A model generated the notes under the pieces. That model saw only the letters and a list, made by a program, of their open reading frames with translations, made no database searches and was not told the DNA's origin. From the NCBI GenBank assembly GCA_951812925.1, contig OX638372.1, forward strand, positions 85,829,058 to 85,893,057: DNA of 64,000 nt, given 5' to 3'. Both the position numbers and the translations under genes were made by a program. The first letter of the stretch is position 1. Each line of letters begins with the position of its first letter. Source of the DNA: Calliopum simillimum (Eukaryota; Arthropoda; Insecta; Diptera; Lauxaniidae). Below are positions 24,861 to 37,744 of the stretch, piece by piece.

Positions 24861-25990
24861 ATCTCACTGTCAATGACGTAGCGACATTTTGTCGCCCTGG
24901 GCGAACTTTGTATGACAAAAAACTAAAAAGGATCTCAATGTAGTCATCTGGTTCAACATACTTAGATTTTAAGTATTTTATTTTACAAATTGAAATCCCC
25001 AAAAAACCTGTTTTACCACACCGTAGAGCGTTCCTACCGGGACGGTGGCAATCTCAAAAAATATTGAATATGCCGACAAATAAATACTTTAGAGATTTAG
25101 AATATAAGAAATGAATCATATACATATGCTTAAAAATGTTGGAGATTTTGGAAAATGACGGAAAAAATAAAAATTCCGAAATAACGAAAAGTTATTAATG
25201 AAAAGTCCAAGGATGTTGAAAAATTCATACATACACTTAACAGAAAAAATAATAAAAATGAAGAAAAAAATCTTCAATTTTATTATTCTCATTTACAGTA
25301 AGAAGCTAAACTGTCAACATGTTTGCTATTTTTGACTTAGTACTTCTATAGCGTCCGTTCTGGTTACATGATCAACAAAAAATATGAACCAAACGGAAGC
25401 CTAACCTTTCCTCTATTCAAATATGTGAGCAATTTTGCCGAACTTCGAATCATAAAAAAATAATGAACAAAAAACCATTCCGAAAACATGTTGACAGTTT
25501 TGCACCACTTTAATTGATGTGCGTACAAACCCGGAACGTGAATTTTTCCTAGTTTAAAAAAACGATTCCAATAGATTCTGTTATGCTGATTCCAAAGCTG
25601 GTCATAGAATCGCTCTACCTCGTCAGAATTTCGAGGTATCCTAAACTTAAAGCGCAAAACACGACGTTTTTGCTGTTTTTCAAATTAGGTTCAAGGTCGC
25701 AAGGATTTTTTCTGCTCTATTCCGTGAAATGCACTTGAACATCTTCCTTTTCCCTTTCCAAAAAAGTGGTGAATGGTCATCTACGATTTTTCTTTGCAAA
25801 GTTATGCCCACTCTAAGATAACATCATAAGATCTTATAAAACGTCATGTCATCTAAATATGGTTCAATTGGTATAAATGGTTTATAAACATATCCTTTTG
25901 GAGAAATAGTATGAAATGAAGTTGGGCAAACTTAAACTCTGTTCAAAAATCAAAATATTTTTACTGAAGATACACGAATATAAATTTCAA
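24861..25990. other. No firm feature; decayed GAAAA-type satellite-like text
   Basis: 25080-25260 has short phrases like GGAAAATGACGGAAAAAATA and AAGGATGTTGAAAAATTC that resemble reverse-strand decayed units of the 39-bp satellite at 37745-38590. Nothing else recognised. Confidence 0.3.
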
Positions 25991-26007
25991 TTAAAAAAAA
26001 AAATAAA

Positions 26008-26112
26008 CGATCCGCAGGAGGATACGAACCTATGACCGTCCGCATGATAGATAGAAACATGTTATTTTTACTTACAAGCTCGTTAGACCTCTACACCATT
26101 GACCAATGTGAT
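26008..26112 (-). repeat. tRNA-like cassette 1 (SINE-type, not a functional tRNA)
   Basis: Minus strand: an A-box-like TGGTGTAGAGGTCTAACGAG, an expanded middle with GTAAGTAAAAATAACATG, and a B-box-like GGTTCGTATCC. It shares the middle with 62968-63072. The expanded anticodon region and lack of an acceptor stem argue against a working tRNA. Confidence 0.55.
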
Positions 26113-26352
26113 GAAGAGGTATAATATTTGTATATTAAGAAAATTTTAAAACAGAAATGTCTCTCGAAACAAAATTTTATACATATTTAGAGGCATGTAT
26201 CTTCAAAAAAATATTTTTATTGTCTGCTTCCTTACAAAAATCATTTTGTATTCAATTTCAATTCAACAAAAAAAAAAAAAATACATAAAAAGATAAGGAT
26301 CAAAAAAAAGGAAAAAAATAAAATAATATAGAAAAGTAAAAAGAAACTTTCT

Positions 26353-26430
26353 TGCGGCGAGATTCAAACCCGGGAACGCGGCAAACTTGCATAACGTGTG
26401 TGTTAAACAACTCACACGACATTCGAAGAT
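26353..26430 (-). repeat. tRNA-like cassette 2 (diverged)
   Basis: Minus strand shows GGGTTTGAATC (B-box-like) preceded by a degenerate A-box zone with GTTGTTTAACACAC. Same neighbourhood layout (A-rich tracts, ATTCAATTTCAATTC) as the other cassettes. Confidence 0.4.
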
Positions 26431-27865
26431 TAGCGTATTTAGATTTGTATGGAAAAAATATTTTTTGAAGGTGCATACCTTGATATTTTATTTGAAGAAA
26501 AGATTTTCAATTTTAAATTTTTTTGCTCAGTGTAGGCTAAAAAGCTTTAAAAATGCTTCAAAATTTGTAAAACTGTCGAGAAGTTGATAAAACTTCAATC
26601 TCTAGATTTAGAGCAGGTCGTATGACAAAACATTTGTATTAGATATGCCATGCAAAAACCTAACAATCTGAATTAAGATAAAGAGACATCGAGAAAAAAA
26701 AATTGCAAACTAAATTCTTTGAAAAATATCTACAAAAAATTTAAAAAAAAAGTTTAGGCAACATTTTCTGAAATGTATATCGCTTTCTCTTTCTATAGAC
26801 ACAAGTTTCTATTTCATATTTTCTGCTGTTGTACGGGTAGATAGGTACTCGTATTTGTGAGTTTCGTTTTTCTTGCTTTTGCTGCAGCACTGTGTTGCCA
26901 ATATTATTTGTTGCCAATTTACGTTGATTGCTAACTAGCAATGCTGCCTCAAGTGTGGTTGGCTGGCTGTTAGAAAATTGCCGTGGAGTAGATAGGGTGG
27001 TGTAGTGTAATCGGGCGTCGGGTGATACCGTGTCTGATGTCAGTAAATGTTTGTTATTTCTTTTGTATCCAATAAGTAGAGCGGGAAAAGTGGCATTGGT
27101 ATACATTTTCGCTTATTTACTTATTTTCTCGTTTTATTTCTTTTTTTTTTTTTTTTTTTTTTTGCTTCTGCTCGTTTTAATGATTGTTCGCTTTGTATTG
27201 TGTTTCCATTTCTGTTGTTTGCCATGAAGTTGGCTGCTGTTCATCATCACCATCATCATCACCATTGCCATCAATTCCCGTTGTTGTAAAGTTTTTCCTT
27301 TCTTTATGACTTTTCATCTGCTTTTATCTTGAAGAAATTTGCAACGTCTTCAGGAAGTTGAATTTCTTCTGCTTCGAATTTATAATAAAATAATTAGTTG
27401 ATTTTATTCAATTTACTTTTACTTTTTATCCAAGTCAATTATTTCTGCTTTTTTTCTTATCGATTAACAGTTAATGCTCTAATGTTTGTATTCAAGTAAT
27501 TTTTTGGCTTTAAATGTTTCCTTCAATTTAAATTGAAATTAATGATGCCAGTGAAATTCATTTGAAAAGCTTGAAGCTGTTTATTGTTCATTAAAATCTA
27601 TCTGATAAAATCTATTACAGAATTCTCGAATTCGGTTATTTTGCGGATAACTCCAAAAATTCTATATTCCGAAAGTCGATAGATTGTTAAATTGAATTGA
27701 ACAACATAGTCTTGGCAAAGATCAATGATATTCATGTTACTGAAAATGAATACGCCGCACAGTGGCACATCGTGGCCATAAATATTCAAAAAATTAAAGT
27801 GCTATGAGTTTTAAAAAATTTTACATCAATCCTCAAGTAATACTTAGGGACGGAAAAAAAACTAC
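26431..27865. other. Repeat-poor intron stretch
   Basis: Contains a poly-T (27138-27163) and a CATCATCACCATCATCATCACC microsatellite (27240-27265). From about 26780 to 27300 it lacks transposon signals and could hold regulatory DNA, but no specific site is called. Confidence 0.3.
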
Positions 27866-28555
27866 ACAGAGAAAACAACATTGTCCAAATTGACAGAAAC
27901 GTGGTTATTGTAAAAACGTTGCGACCCAAATTTTGATCATTGCTCGTTCGTAGCAGTTTTAAAAACGCGCGCTGCTAAATGAGTTTCAACTACGTTCGTG
28001 AGTGATTTAACAACGCGCGTTGCTAAATAAAATACCAAAAAAAAAATATTTTTAATTCAAATTTTTTCTTGTCAATAACAAAATGAAACTGATATTATTT
28101 TCTTTTTTAATTTTCAATTTTTTTGCTTTAAATAAATATTTTTTTGTTGGGTATTAGGGAGATTCGAACCTGGAACCTGTCGTGTGATATATGCGGACGT
28201 TAACGAACCCAGCCACTGCCATCACTATCATGAGGTTGACTGAAAGTCTATTTGTTTTGAAATTAGTTTCTACAACGTTCGTGAGTGTTTTGACTACGTT
28301 TCGTAGCTGATTTGGATTTAACTACGTTTCGCGGTGTTTTGACTACGTTTCGTTGCTGATTTGGATTTAATAACGCTTGGCAACCAGCGATGCTTAATAA
28401 GTTTCAACCACGTTCGTGAGTGATTTAGCAACGCACCATACAAATATGATCTTGGAGCGTTGTTAAATCAAATCAGCAACGAAATGTAGTTAAAACACTC
28501 ACGAACGTAGTAGAAAATCATTTAGCAACGCAAGTTATGCTTTTTTCCTCCGCTC
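27866..28555. repeat. Foldback-like region with iterated CTACGTT motif
   Basis: Repeated blocks such as CTACGTTCGTGAGTGATTTA and CTACGTTTCGTTGCTGATTT occur near 27990, 28267, 28293, 28321, 28343 and 28411, and reversed near 28487. Left-end and right-end parts are inverted relative to one another, with GCAACGC/GCGTTGC elements. The tRNA-like cassette at 28150-28232 sits in the middle. Confidence 0.5.
28150..28232 (-). repeat. tRNA-like cassette 3
   Basis: Minus strand has a perfect B-box-like GGTTCGAATC and an A-box-like TGGCAGTGGCTGGGTTCG about 45 bases upstream. No convincing acceptor stem. Confidence 0.45.
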
Positions 28556-28921
28556 TATGTATAAAAGTTTAAAATTTTCTTTCGTAGCTGTATGGAACTT
28601 TTCATATTTAGCAACTGCTGGATAAAACGCTCTAGTTAAATTGTTTGAAAGCAAATGAACTGATGCAGCATAATGCCGGAAAGTATATTTTCACAAAAAG
28701 TGTGAAATTGATGCTATTGAGCTTAAAAAATAATATCGGTCAAGAAACCTATTGTTCTGGCACATAAAGTGTATGACATTACTTTTGCTTTTTATTGACA
28801 TCCGCCCTTTAACATTTGCCAATTCATATTGTTTCTACTTAACAAAAAATACTTAGTATATTTTTTCTATCTATTTTATGTGAAGTACACCGATTTTTTA
28901 AAATTTATATGAAAAATGATA

Positions 28922-29403
28922 TTGGGTGTACAACTTTGCTTCCGCCGTTTTTTTCCAAAATTAAAAGGTTTATTGCGAAAAAGTGCTTACAGATGTATTA
29001 TTCAAAGTATTGTCCGTCGCTAGCGACAACTTTCTCCCATCTTTCCGGCAATTTTCGGATCCCGGCTCGAAAAAAGGAGTCCTCTTTTGACGCTATCCAT
29101 GAAGCAATCCATTTTTCCAATTCTTCGAAGGATTGAAAATGTTGATCTGCCAGGCCGTGTGCCATCGAACGGAATAGGTGGAAGTCAGAAGGGGCGACAT
29201 CTGGGGAATACGGCGGGTGGGGCAAGACTTCCCATTTCAGCGTTTCCAGGTACTTTTTGACCACTTTTGCGACGTGAGGCCGAGCATTGTCGTGTTGGAG
29301 GATGACTTTGTCATGTCGCTCTTGATATTGTGGCCGCTTTCAACCAGCCTCAGCCGGTACAGCCACCTATCGGAAAACGGCGGAAGCAAAGTTGTACACC
29401 CAA
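28922..29403. mobile_element. Internally deleted DD34D mariner
   Basis: 482 bp flanked by TA (28920-28921 and 29404-29405). Inverted ends begin TTGGGTGTACAACTTTGCTT and run about 30 bp. It carries only the 3' part of a transposase gene (next entry). The first 15 terminal bases equal those of the element at 44237. Confidence 0.85.
28998..29264 (-). pseudogene. mariner transposase C-terminal fragment (DD34D type)
   Basis: Open for 88 codons: VKKYLETLKWEVLPHPPYSP, then DVAPSDFHLF (third catalytic Asp of the DD34D triad), and the C-terminal KLPERWEKVVASDGQYFE typical of mariner proteins, ending just inside the left terminal repeat. Helix-turn-helix and first Asp parts are deleted. Confidence 0.85.
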
Positions 29404-29629
29404 TAAAAAAATATTTCTCCGGATTTTCGTTATTTTTTAATATAATTTGTAAGAAAGCATGCTTAATCGAAGTCCAACTTTATTTTTTTTTTTTAAATTT
29501 TTTCCTATAATAGCTTTTGAGAGGACAAACTATTTTATTTTCATTACATTTTGCAACGTTTTATAAATAATAACTATCAATTTTAAGCCTTCAACGTGCT
29601 TACATAAAATCGGAAGATAACTCTTTTAA

Positions 29630-30420
29630 AGCGGCTAGCAGGTAAGGGGTATATTCCCCTTGTAGTCCCCCTTGGTAATAGCCCTTTCATAACTTGGACA
29701 TACCATAGTGAAGCATTGTACCAAATCTTATAATTTTCTTTAAATGGTCTCAGAAATATGACGAATTTTATTTTTGTAGGGAGTGGCACCACCCACTTTT
29801 TCCTTGAACATTATTTCTCCTAATACTCTTCACATATGTACGTACCAAATTTTACCTCAAGCAGTTTCAGAGAAATTATGAATTAGATTTTTCTAGTGAG
29901 GATTATGGTCTTTGCATATACATATAATAAATTACATCTATCAGCGTCAAATATTTTCAGAGATATGATGAATTTGTTTTTTTTGAAGTTATGGCACAGC
30001 CCACTTTTTCAGTGAACATTATTTGTCTCAATAATATATTTAGCTAATCTCATCTATCTGTGTCAAAGAGTTTCGGAGATATGAATAGTTAATTTTTTGG
30101 AAGCATAACACCGCACAATTTTTTAGCCTATGACTTAGCCTCTACTTATACTAACAATGTAAAAACTTCTTTTAAAAAGGTCAGTTAGTTTCCGAGTCAA
30201 TGCGGAACATCTACACAAACAAACAAAATCTCATTTTCATAAAGTTTGTTTTAGTTTTTTTTCTCATAGCTTGAAAACTATAAAAAATAACTCACAATTT
30301 GTAATATTTTTGAGATCAGCGCTGTCAAATTAATGGAAATTCATACCCATTTTGAAAAAAGTTTCGACCACGCCTTTACTTTGAATGGGATGTGGGCGTG
30401 TCCAAAAGCGTATTTTGTTC
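29630..30420. repeat. Degenerate tandem repeat with TTTCAGAGATATGATGAA blocks
   Basis: Units of about 120 bp share a CCCACTTTTTC...GAACATTATTT block and a TTTC(A/G)GAGATATGA block (near 29750, 29865, 29960 and 30070). Non-coding. 28556-28921 and 30421-30667 show nothing recognisable. Confidence 0.45.
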
Positions 30421-30667
30421 ATATTCACAGAATTTAATTGTTTTCATCTAAAAAACAACTTTACCAAATTTCAAGAGCCTTTCTCATTTCTTTTTATTTC
30501 TGATCGCGCACCTTTCATACAAACTCGTTCGCTGTGCGCCGATTCGTTAAAAATGCAAAAGCACCTTAATCTGTATCGGCATAAGCACAAGTTATTAGCT
30601 TCTGCTTAAAGTGGCGTATGTGGCAAATGAGAATTCGGGCGACGAAGTGTCGAAAAATATTGACATA

Positions 30668-31440
30668 CACGGAGAGAAAAGAATGTTCTAAAATCTAGCT
30701 CAAATCGTTCTTAAATTAAATATTCAGAATTAAGCCCAATATAGCATAAAATCATCCCAAAATACGCCCAACTTGTTCGCAATTCAAGCTCAAATTTGGG
30801 CATAATATGAATTTTGATAATTAAGACCAATTGTACTCAATGCATGCCATTTTGTACTTGTTTATCAAAAAAAATAAATAAGCCCATTTTTTGCTTGATT
30901 CAAGCTCTTTTGTGATTGTTTATCAAAAAATAAATTTTCATTTGTGTTTATTCTGTGTATTTATGATTCTCAATTTGACTATGTCATCTACTGCTTAAAT
31001 AATTCCTGCTCGACAGTCGAATTGGGTATTTATAATAGAGTAAATACTACTGACGTCCCATAATGGGATGTTATGATGTACTGAGGTGTCTTTGGACATT
31101 TTGGTACATTGATTTTTGAAAATGAAATGATATTTCTTGCTTGCATTTGGCAAAAATGGTCATATTCATATTTTGATAAATAAGAAATTATTAAGAAAAA
31201 ATGGGAACATTTATTTTTTTTTATAAACAAGTACAAAAGGGCTGAGGTAAGCACAAATGAGTTTAATAAATTTTTGACGAACAATCCCATATTGAATTGA
31301 ATTGAGCTCAAATGGGCATATTCACTTTTTTGATAAACAATCACATTATTACTTGATATCAAGAAAATTATGGACAAGCTGAAAATCACACCCAAAATTG
31401 ATTGGTTTGGGATTGTTTTCAGCTCAAAATTCTCTCCGTG
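30668..31440. mobile_element. TA-flanked MITE with CACGGAGAGAA ends
   Basis: 773 bp; left end CACGGAGAGAAAAGAATG, right end reading CACGGAGAGAATTTTGAGC in reverse, flanked by TA (30666-30667 and 31441-31442). The interior repeats short phrases such as TTTTTGATAAACAA and its reverse. Non-coding. Confidence 0.65.
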
Positions 31441-32435
31441 TAGCGAAAACTATTCTGAATACCTATCGAAAAATATGATCTAGTCAGAAAATCGAAGAAT
31501 TGCTGAAAAGTTTTGAATAGTCGAAAAATGTTGCCAAATTCAGGAAATATTGAAGGATTTAACAAATGTTGCAAATAAAGTATAATTTTAAAAAAAATTA
31601 ACGAAAAGTTGAAAAAATAAAATGTTGGTTAAAAAATTTGGGATAATTTAAAAAAATTAAAATTTTTCCTTTAAGTTAAGTTCCTTTGTACGAATGTCAT
31701 AAAGTGATCTGGCTGCAATTTTATTTTGCTAAAAATAAAACAAAAATTGGGCTTTTGCAAAAAGTTTACATGAAAATGTAAAATTGATAGCATTAAGTTG
31801 ATAAAGTGATATCGGTCACCTTTGTGCTCATAGAATGGCATTAAGCTCCGAATTGGTTGGCTTATTGTCAAAGTATTCTCTATCTGTCTACAATCTATCG
31901 TAAAATGCCATTTAATAGCATCTGCAAAATTTATGGCACATTCATATTATGACATTACTTTTGCCATATTAGGATAAGCATTAAATATTACTGTTTACCT
32001 TCTTTCGTATTATTAATATTTTTCTCAAATCTATTAAATAAATATGTATTGTATGTACATAATTTCTCAATGATTTCCTGGAAAGCATCAATCTACCTAT
32101 GCAGCATATGCATATGAGCATGATTTTTATAAATTTTTCACTATGCAAATAAATAAACCAGCAAAAGTAGAAGAACATCCAAGACGACATTCTGGCTGAT
32201 CATGCTACATAGAGCAAGGTTGCCAGATTGTGGAAGTTTCTCGCATGAAGAAATGTTGGGAACATAAAATCTTTGAGGAAACGGTTTGGGAAATATTTTT
32301 GCTATGGGGAATTTTCGGAGAAACATAACTTCAACTTTTAGTCCTGAATTATGTATCGGTTTTGATCACTTTTATTGGTTTCATAGCTTAAAGTTGAAGG
32401 ATTTCCCGTCTTAACGAAAAGAAATAATTAAATAA
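31441..32435. other. No firm feature
   Basis: 31445-31660 again shows decayed ATCGAAAAAT/TTGAAAAGTT phrases like the reversed 39-bp satellite. 31750-31975 shares TATCGGTCA and GGCACA...TATGACATTACTTTTGCC with 28678-28800 and 18700-18820, a dispersed unnamed repeat. Confidence 0.35.
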
Positions 32436-32840
32436 CTAGTAAGGATGTTACTTTTGGCCTGGCAAAAAAAAAATTCCCTACACTGCGGCATTTAAAAATT
32501 TAGCTTATACGAATTCAGCTTGTTCGAAATTTGGTTGGATGACCTTAAAAAATGCTTGCACTACAGCATTTTGAAAATGTTGCTTGTATTGAAAGTTCCT
32601 CACCTTCTTGTCAGAGTTAGCCTAGTTTTGCTCGGAGCTTCCACAAACTAGTTCTAGTATCTGTGTTACATCACCTTAAATAACGCTTGCTGTTTGAAAA
32701 CTTTGAGTGTATGGGAGGTGCTACACCCTTTTTTCCAAGTCTCTGGTCAGATCTTGCATTTCCCATCTTTAGTGTCAGAGTAAAGTTTACTTGGATTAAG
32801 TATATCAAAAAACGCATTCAGTAAAGCATTTTGAATCTTT
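32436..32840 (-). mobile_element. INE-1-like element, copy 4 (3' fragment, decayed)
   Basis: Reverse-oriented; the CTAG end is at 32436-32439, followed by the GGCC hairpin region and two degenerate subrepeats with GAGGTGC-like blocks. The 5' part is missing or unrecognisable. Confidence 0.6.
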
Positions 32841-35800
32841 TGCTTCCTCTTGTCGGAATTTAACAGAAAATTTTTAAAACAAGGTAATTTTGATGAAAAA
32901 CCGAGTCAAAGAAAGGAATTTTTTAATTTTAGTCACCAAAAAATTAAGTTTTTATATAAAATTTCATTGTGGAAAATTGTCCGTTTTGTGGGAAAATTTA
33001 ACCTTTTCATCTGGGAACCTTACTTACTGTAGCTGAAAGTCATCTATCTAAACCATTTTCATTATTGTTGTCGTTGCTGTTGTCAGACCTAATAAGAATC
33101 TCAGCCACTTTTCATATGAGTATTTGTTGTTGCCTTGAAGATCATATCAAGTGTTTGCCTGGCACTTGTTTTCCTACATCTTACCAGCTGATCCTTCATC
33201 ATTTTCCAGCTAAACCTCTTAAGAATTTTTTTTTTTTTTTCTTTTTGTTTTGATTTTTGTGTTTGTTTATTTTTGATTTGAACTTGTAGATTTCTAATTA
33301 AAAATAAGAAAAAAAAAATAATAGCAAAAATAACCCTAAGATATGAAATGCCCTAGATTATCTTTAACCAATTTGGAAGCAGCACTTAAATGTCATTTTG
33401 ATGATGTCTAGGGATGACTGCTCATGAGGTAGCCTACTTGTATACATATTAATATTTCTATAGCTTGAGCCAATTAAATGATTAAAATATGGCTTATTTT
33501 TAATTTTATCTTTAGGAATATTGTCACTGCTGATAGAACATGTTTTTCCTGATTAGCTTTGCCTGTTCTTCAAAATTCAGCAAACAAAAAAAATGTATCA
33601 AATATCCTGGGATTTCTTTCAAACAGATCTTATTTTTTGTGTATTATTTTTATGAATTGGTCCTGATTTTTTCGTTTATGAGCTAACAACATCGCAATCA
33701 ATTTGACCATGTTTTGTGGGTTGGTGCAATTTTAAGCCTTCGTCTCGGTTTAAAAAATTTTTCGGTAAACCTACTGAGTATTAGTCCGTGGGCCCGCGTA
33801 CAAAAAAAAATTCATAAAACACTGCTGAGACTTCGTGTATTTAATGTTCAGGTCGAGTGGGACAAAATTTTGTGAGTGACGAAGCATGGTGGAGGGGCGT
33901 TTACTGATCAAGCTATAAAAAAAAAATGGTTATATAAAAATTTATGAACACAACCTTGGTTGTCATTCGAATCAAAAGTTTTTAATATGTATGTTAAAAG
34001 TATAAAAAATGCTGTCGGACAGAAATTTTGGGGCGTTTGAGTCGGACACGCCGAATATGCCAAAGTTACGAAAATTAAAAATTTATTACCACAGAGCCAA
34101 TTTTTGCAGAATTGGATTCTTTTAACAAATATCCGAAAAATTCATGTGTCTCTTCTAGTGTTATCTTTAACCATATATTATTTATGGAATGTGTGGCGTT
34201 TTTTGTCACAGGATATTTCGTTTTATTGAGGTAATTTTATTGACCAATTGATATTTTTGGGGCAAACACTCAAGGACTACATAGGCGGGAGATGGCGATC
34301 GTTAAATCAGACAAAAGTGAACACAGAATGGAGGTCTAAGGCTTTTCAAACTTCTTTTAAGTGTAAACAAATAAAAAAAATAAAAATATGATGGCATTTT
34401 ACTTCGTAGACATCGTTTAGAGATGGTGTGCGCATGGAATTCAGAGAAATTCGGACAAACATGGTAGAAATTGTTGAATTTTTGCGGACCCTTTAGTGTT
34501 TTTATATTTACACCAAGTGTCCAGACAAGTTTTGGACATTGAGATGAGCAAAGGCATATCTTTACAACATCGTAAAATCGTGAACAGTTTGAGTTCTCCG
34601 AGGTTTCTAAGGATCGAGGGCATGCTCTGAATGTCGCACAGTGGCATAAAAGTGACTTTTTTTGTTTAAATTGACTTTCCGACCATAATAAATAACCGAT
34701 TAAAACGAAATCTTTTTTAAAATCTTCGTTAATGAATTTTCTATTTTCAATCTGTATGGCCAGATTTTTTGTTTTGGCTTTTCATTAAAAATGGCGGATA
34801 CAAAATGGTGGAGAAAAAAATTAAAATTACATTTTTTAAGGTGCCATATTGTATCCGTCATTTTGAAACTTATTCAATTGAATTCAAAACATCTTTATGC
34901 CGATTTTCATGAAAAGAGGTTTTGTGAGTTGCAAACAACGCCTTAAAACTCCAAATATTTTAAATTTTAAAGACAGTTTCGGCAAGTATTGTATAAAATA
35001 AAATTGGTATTACTTCCCAAAATTGGCTTTAAAATCTAAAATATTTGGAGTCTTAGGACGCTTTATGCAACGTCTTTGAAAAAAATTCAAAATGATGTTA
35101 CGCCTTTTTGCATTTCAGGTGACGATATGTTTGTATGTAATTAAATAACTTAGAGGTGTCACCAATTATCGTTTTGAAAAATGCAATAAAATTTGACCCT
35201 TAGGAATTAACCAAAAAGATACTTTCCTCACAGCACGGTGCGTGGTTACAGGATGCAAACACTTTACGCATAACCTCATACATACCTTCATATTTAAGGA
35301 CAATTAAGAGACAAATAAAAAGGTGCCAAAAAGTAGGCGTCATATGTTGACACAAAGGTTAATACTTAATTTCTTGATGATGCATAATGGAAAGAAGTAA
35401 AGGTGTTAAATCCAAGCAATACATTGCCTTAACAGAAACATCAACCACAAGAAAAGAAACCGAAAAAAAAGGATCAACAATCAGCTGTTAACTCAACTAT
35501 CCACAGGTAAGCACGAATAAATAAAGGAACCAAAATAAGAAATTGTAATGCTCACTTGAGTGCAAACAAATGCTTGAAAAAAAGGAGCAATTTTCTTGCA
35601 TTTTTTCACACATACAGGACGCACAAAATCGTACTTTTAAGTGAAAAAAAAAGAACAAATGTTTTTTCTTTACACTTCCGTGTTTGTGTGTGTGTGTGTG
35701 AGTTTTTCTAAGTTTTCCGGGTGCTGTTGCTGAAGTGGCCATTAAGTGGGTGCACAAACTAAGTTGCTACCTTTTTCGAATTTATTTTCATTTTTTTTTT

Positions 35801-35948
35801 TTTTTTTTGTTCAACTTAAGGTGATTTGCAAGTATGAGTTTCTTTCATTTTTCACACTGTGGGCTATTCCATGGTAAGGAGCAACAAATTTTGTTATCAA
35901 GAAAACATGAACTAAGAATAAAATTAAAAAATTAACCAGCTTATAATA
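32841..35948. other. No gene; one weak hairpin
   Basis: AT-rich intron sequence. A weak inverted repeat around TCCAAATATTTTAAATTTTA lies at about 34938-35070. A (TG)n is at 35685-35700 and a poly-T at 35790-35808. 35240-35800 shows no transposon signature. Confidence 0.3.
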
Positions 35949-36330
35949 GCCGTGTTTTTTTTGACGCGTATATACAAATGTGGATACCTTCAAATTGCGA
36001 TAACTTTTGAACGGTGAGTCGTACGATAAAAAGTCCAAGGGTCTTTTTCAAGGAGAACCACATGCTCTACAAATAATTTTAATCTTTTGTAAAAAAAAAA
36101 ATAATTATTTAGAAGTTATTTAAAAAAATGTGATTTTTTGCCATTTATCGGCGCTAACCAGTTTTTATAAAATACCTCCTTAAAAATAAATTTTTTTAAA
36201 TACAAAATGAAAGAGAAAGTGATTCTCCATAAAAAAGTTTCTTAGAGTTCTATTGTGTGATTTACTGTTCATGAGTTATCGTAATTTGAAGGTATCCACA
36301 ATTGTATATACGCGTCAAAAAAAACACGGC
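35949..36330. mobile_element. TA-flanked MITE, GCCGTGTTTTTTTTGACGCG family, copy 1
   Basis: 382 bp with long inverted ends (about 60 bp: GCCGTGTTTTTTTTGACGCG, then TATATACAAnTGTGGATACC), flanked by TA at 35947-35948 and 36331-36332. Non-coding. A second copy is at 41873. Confidence 0.8.
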
Positions 36331-37026
36331 TAATGTTTCCGTTTCAACAAAATTAAAAAATTGGAAAAGGACTCGCAAGCTAAAAAATTTTGAAGATATT
36401 GGATAATTAAAGAAAAGTTAATAAGTACACAGATCGAAAATTGGTAAAAACATCGAAAAATGTTGAAAAGGTGTTGCTAAAATCAAAATATGTTAAAAAA
36501 CCCAAAATATATATTAATTTCATGGGAACTCACGCATGGAATTACCACATCATGAATTTTATTGTATTCTACTGGCTAGTTGCCACTTTCGTTTTTTATT
36601 GTATGTATTTGTCTGTTGTTGCTACATATAATAATATTAACTTGTCGATTATCCTTGGTGCTGTGGTTATCCTGCATGTGATCCTTGTTTCGTTGTTTCC
36701 AAGTGGATTTTAATGTGCTACTGTGTGCGCAGTAGCATTAGAAAAGTAGATGAAAAAAATGGAATCATCTTTACGTAGAAGTGGGCATTATTATGGTATA
36801 CTTTCTCTATTTGTGCAAACAGTCCTATAGCATATGTTTTTGAGTTCACTTTACCGAGTGTTACCACTTATGTATGTACACCTTAGGTAAGTTGTTCCTG
36901 TGAAAAACTTATTTAGTGGTGTTGTTGTTGATGGAAAAATTGCTTACAAATTGACTTGTTGGCTTTTAAGTGGAGTGTCAAAAATCAATATTATCAATTG
37001 GATACCGCTCCATCGTACAAGTATTT
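36331..37026. other. No firm feature
   Basis: 36345-36500 has decayed GAAAA-type phrases. A 90-codon open frame at 36441-36713 is hydrophobic but resembles no known family and is AT-driven. No gene called. 37143-37744 likewise shows nothing. Confidence 0.3.
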
Positions 37027-37142
37027 TTATACCCTACACCCTGGGTATATTCACTTTGTCCTTCCGTTTGTAACGCTGAGAAGGAGGCGTGACAGATATG
37101 GAAAAGTATATATATTCTTAATCAGCGTGACCTCTTGACTAG
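37027..37142 (+). mobile_element. INE-1-like element, copy 5 (5' end only)
   Basis: About 110 bp of the 5' end from TATACCCT through ATCAGCGTGACCTCTTGA, then directly ACTAGTTTTTT. Either a 5' fragment or an internally deleted copy that kept a CTAG end. Confidence 0.65.
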
Positions 37143-37744
37143 TTTTTTAAATTTAATGCGTTAAAAAAGTTCTTTACGATTGTTTTTGAGCGACTTTGGT
37201 GTTAAAAACTTGAAAAAACTAAATGGTTTAAAAGTAATTATTTTTTGTGTTAAAATTAGAACCTACCTAAACTTTTTTGGAATAAATTTTGAATTAAATA
37301 CCAAAAAAGTTTAAAATCAATACCAAATGGAATCAAAAGTAAACTATCATTTTTTTTAGTGTACATATCCTTTGCAAATCAAACATAGCAGTCGCTCTGA
37401 TTGAGCTACCCCTAAATACGGTTCAATTCGGTTGAAATTTGGGAAAGATATTTATTGTCATGATTGGAGCAAAACTAGCCCTGTGGAGAATATAAATTTT
37501 AAACTTCTTAAAAAAATGGACCACCCTGATGCACATACATAAAATTATCCTCAAAAGTTGCCATCAAGGCATTTAAAAATAGGATCAAAGTTTCCCATAT
37601 AAATACAACAACAACAGCACCCACAGTGTTATGCTGTGTTATTAAGAAAGTGAGTAAGACAATGGAGTGGGAAAATTTGTGGTTGTAGTTTCTTACAACT
37701 TGCTCAAAACCTATTTTGGTGCTCGCTGCCATCGTTCTGCACCG

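Noticed and set aside
36441..36713. 90-codon hydrophobic open frame as a small membrane protein
   Set aside because: AT-driven composition inside an intron next to decayed repeats, no family resemblance and no supporting splice or promoter signal.
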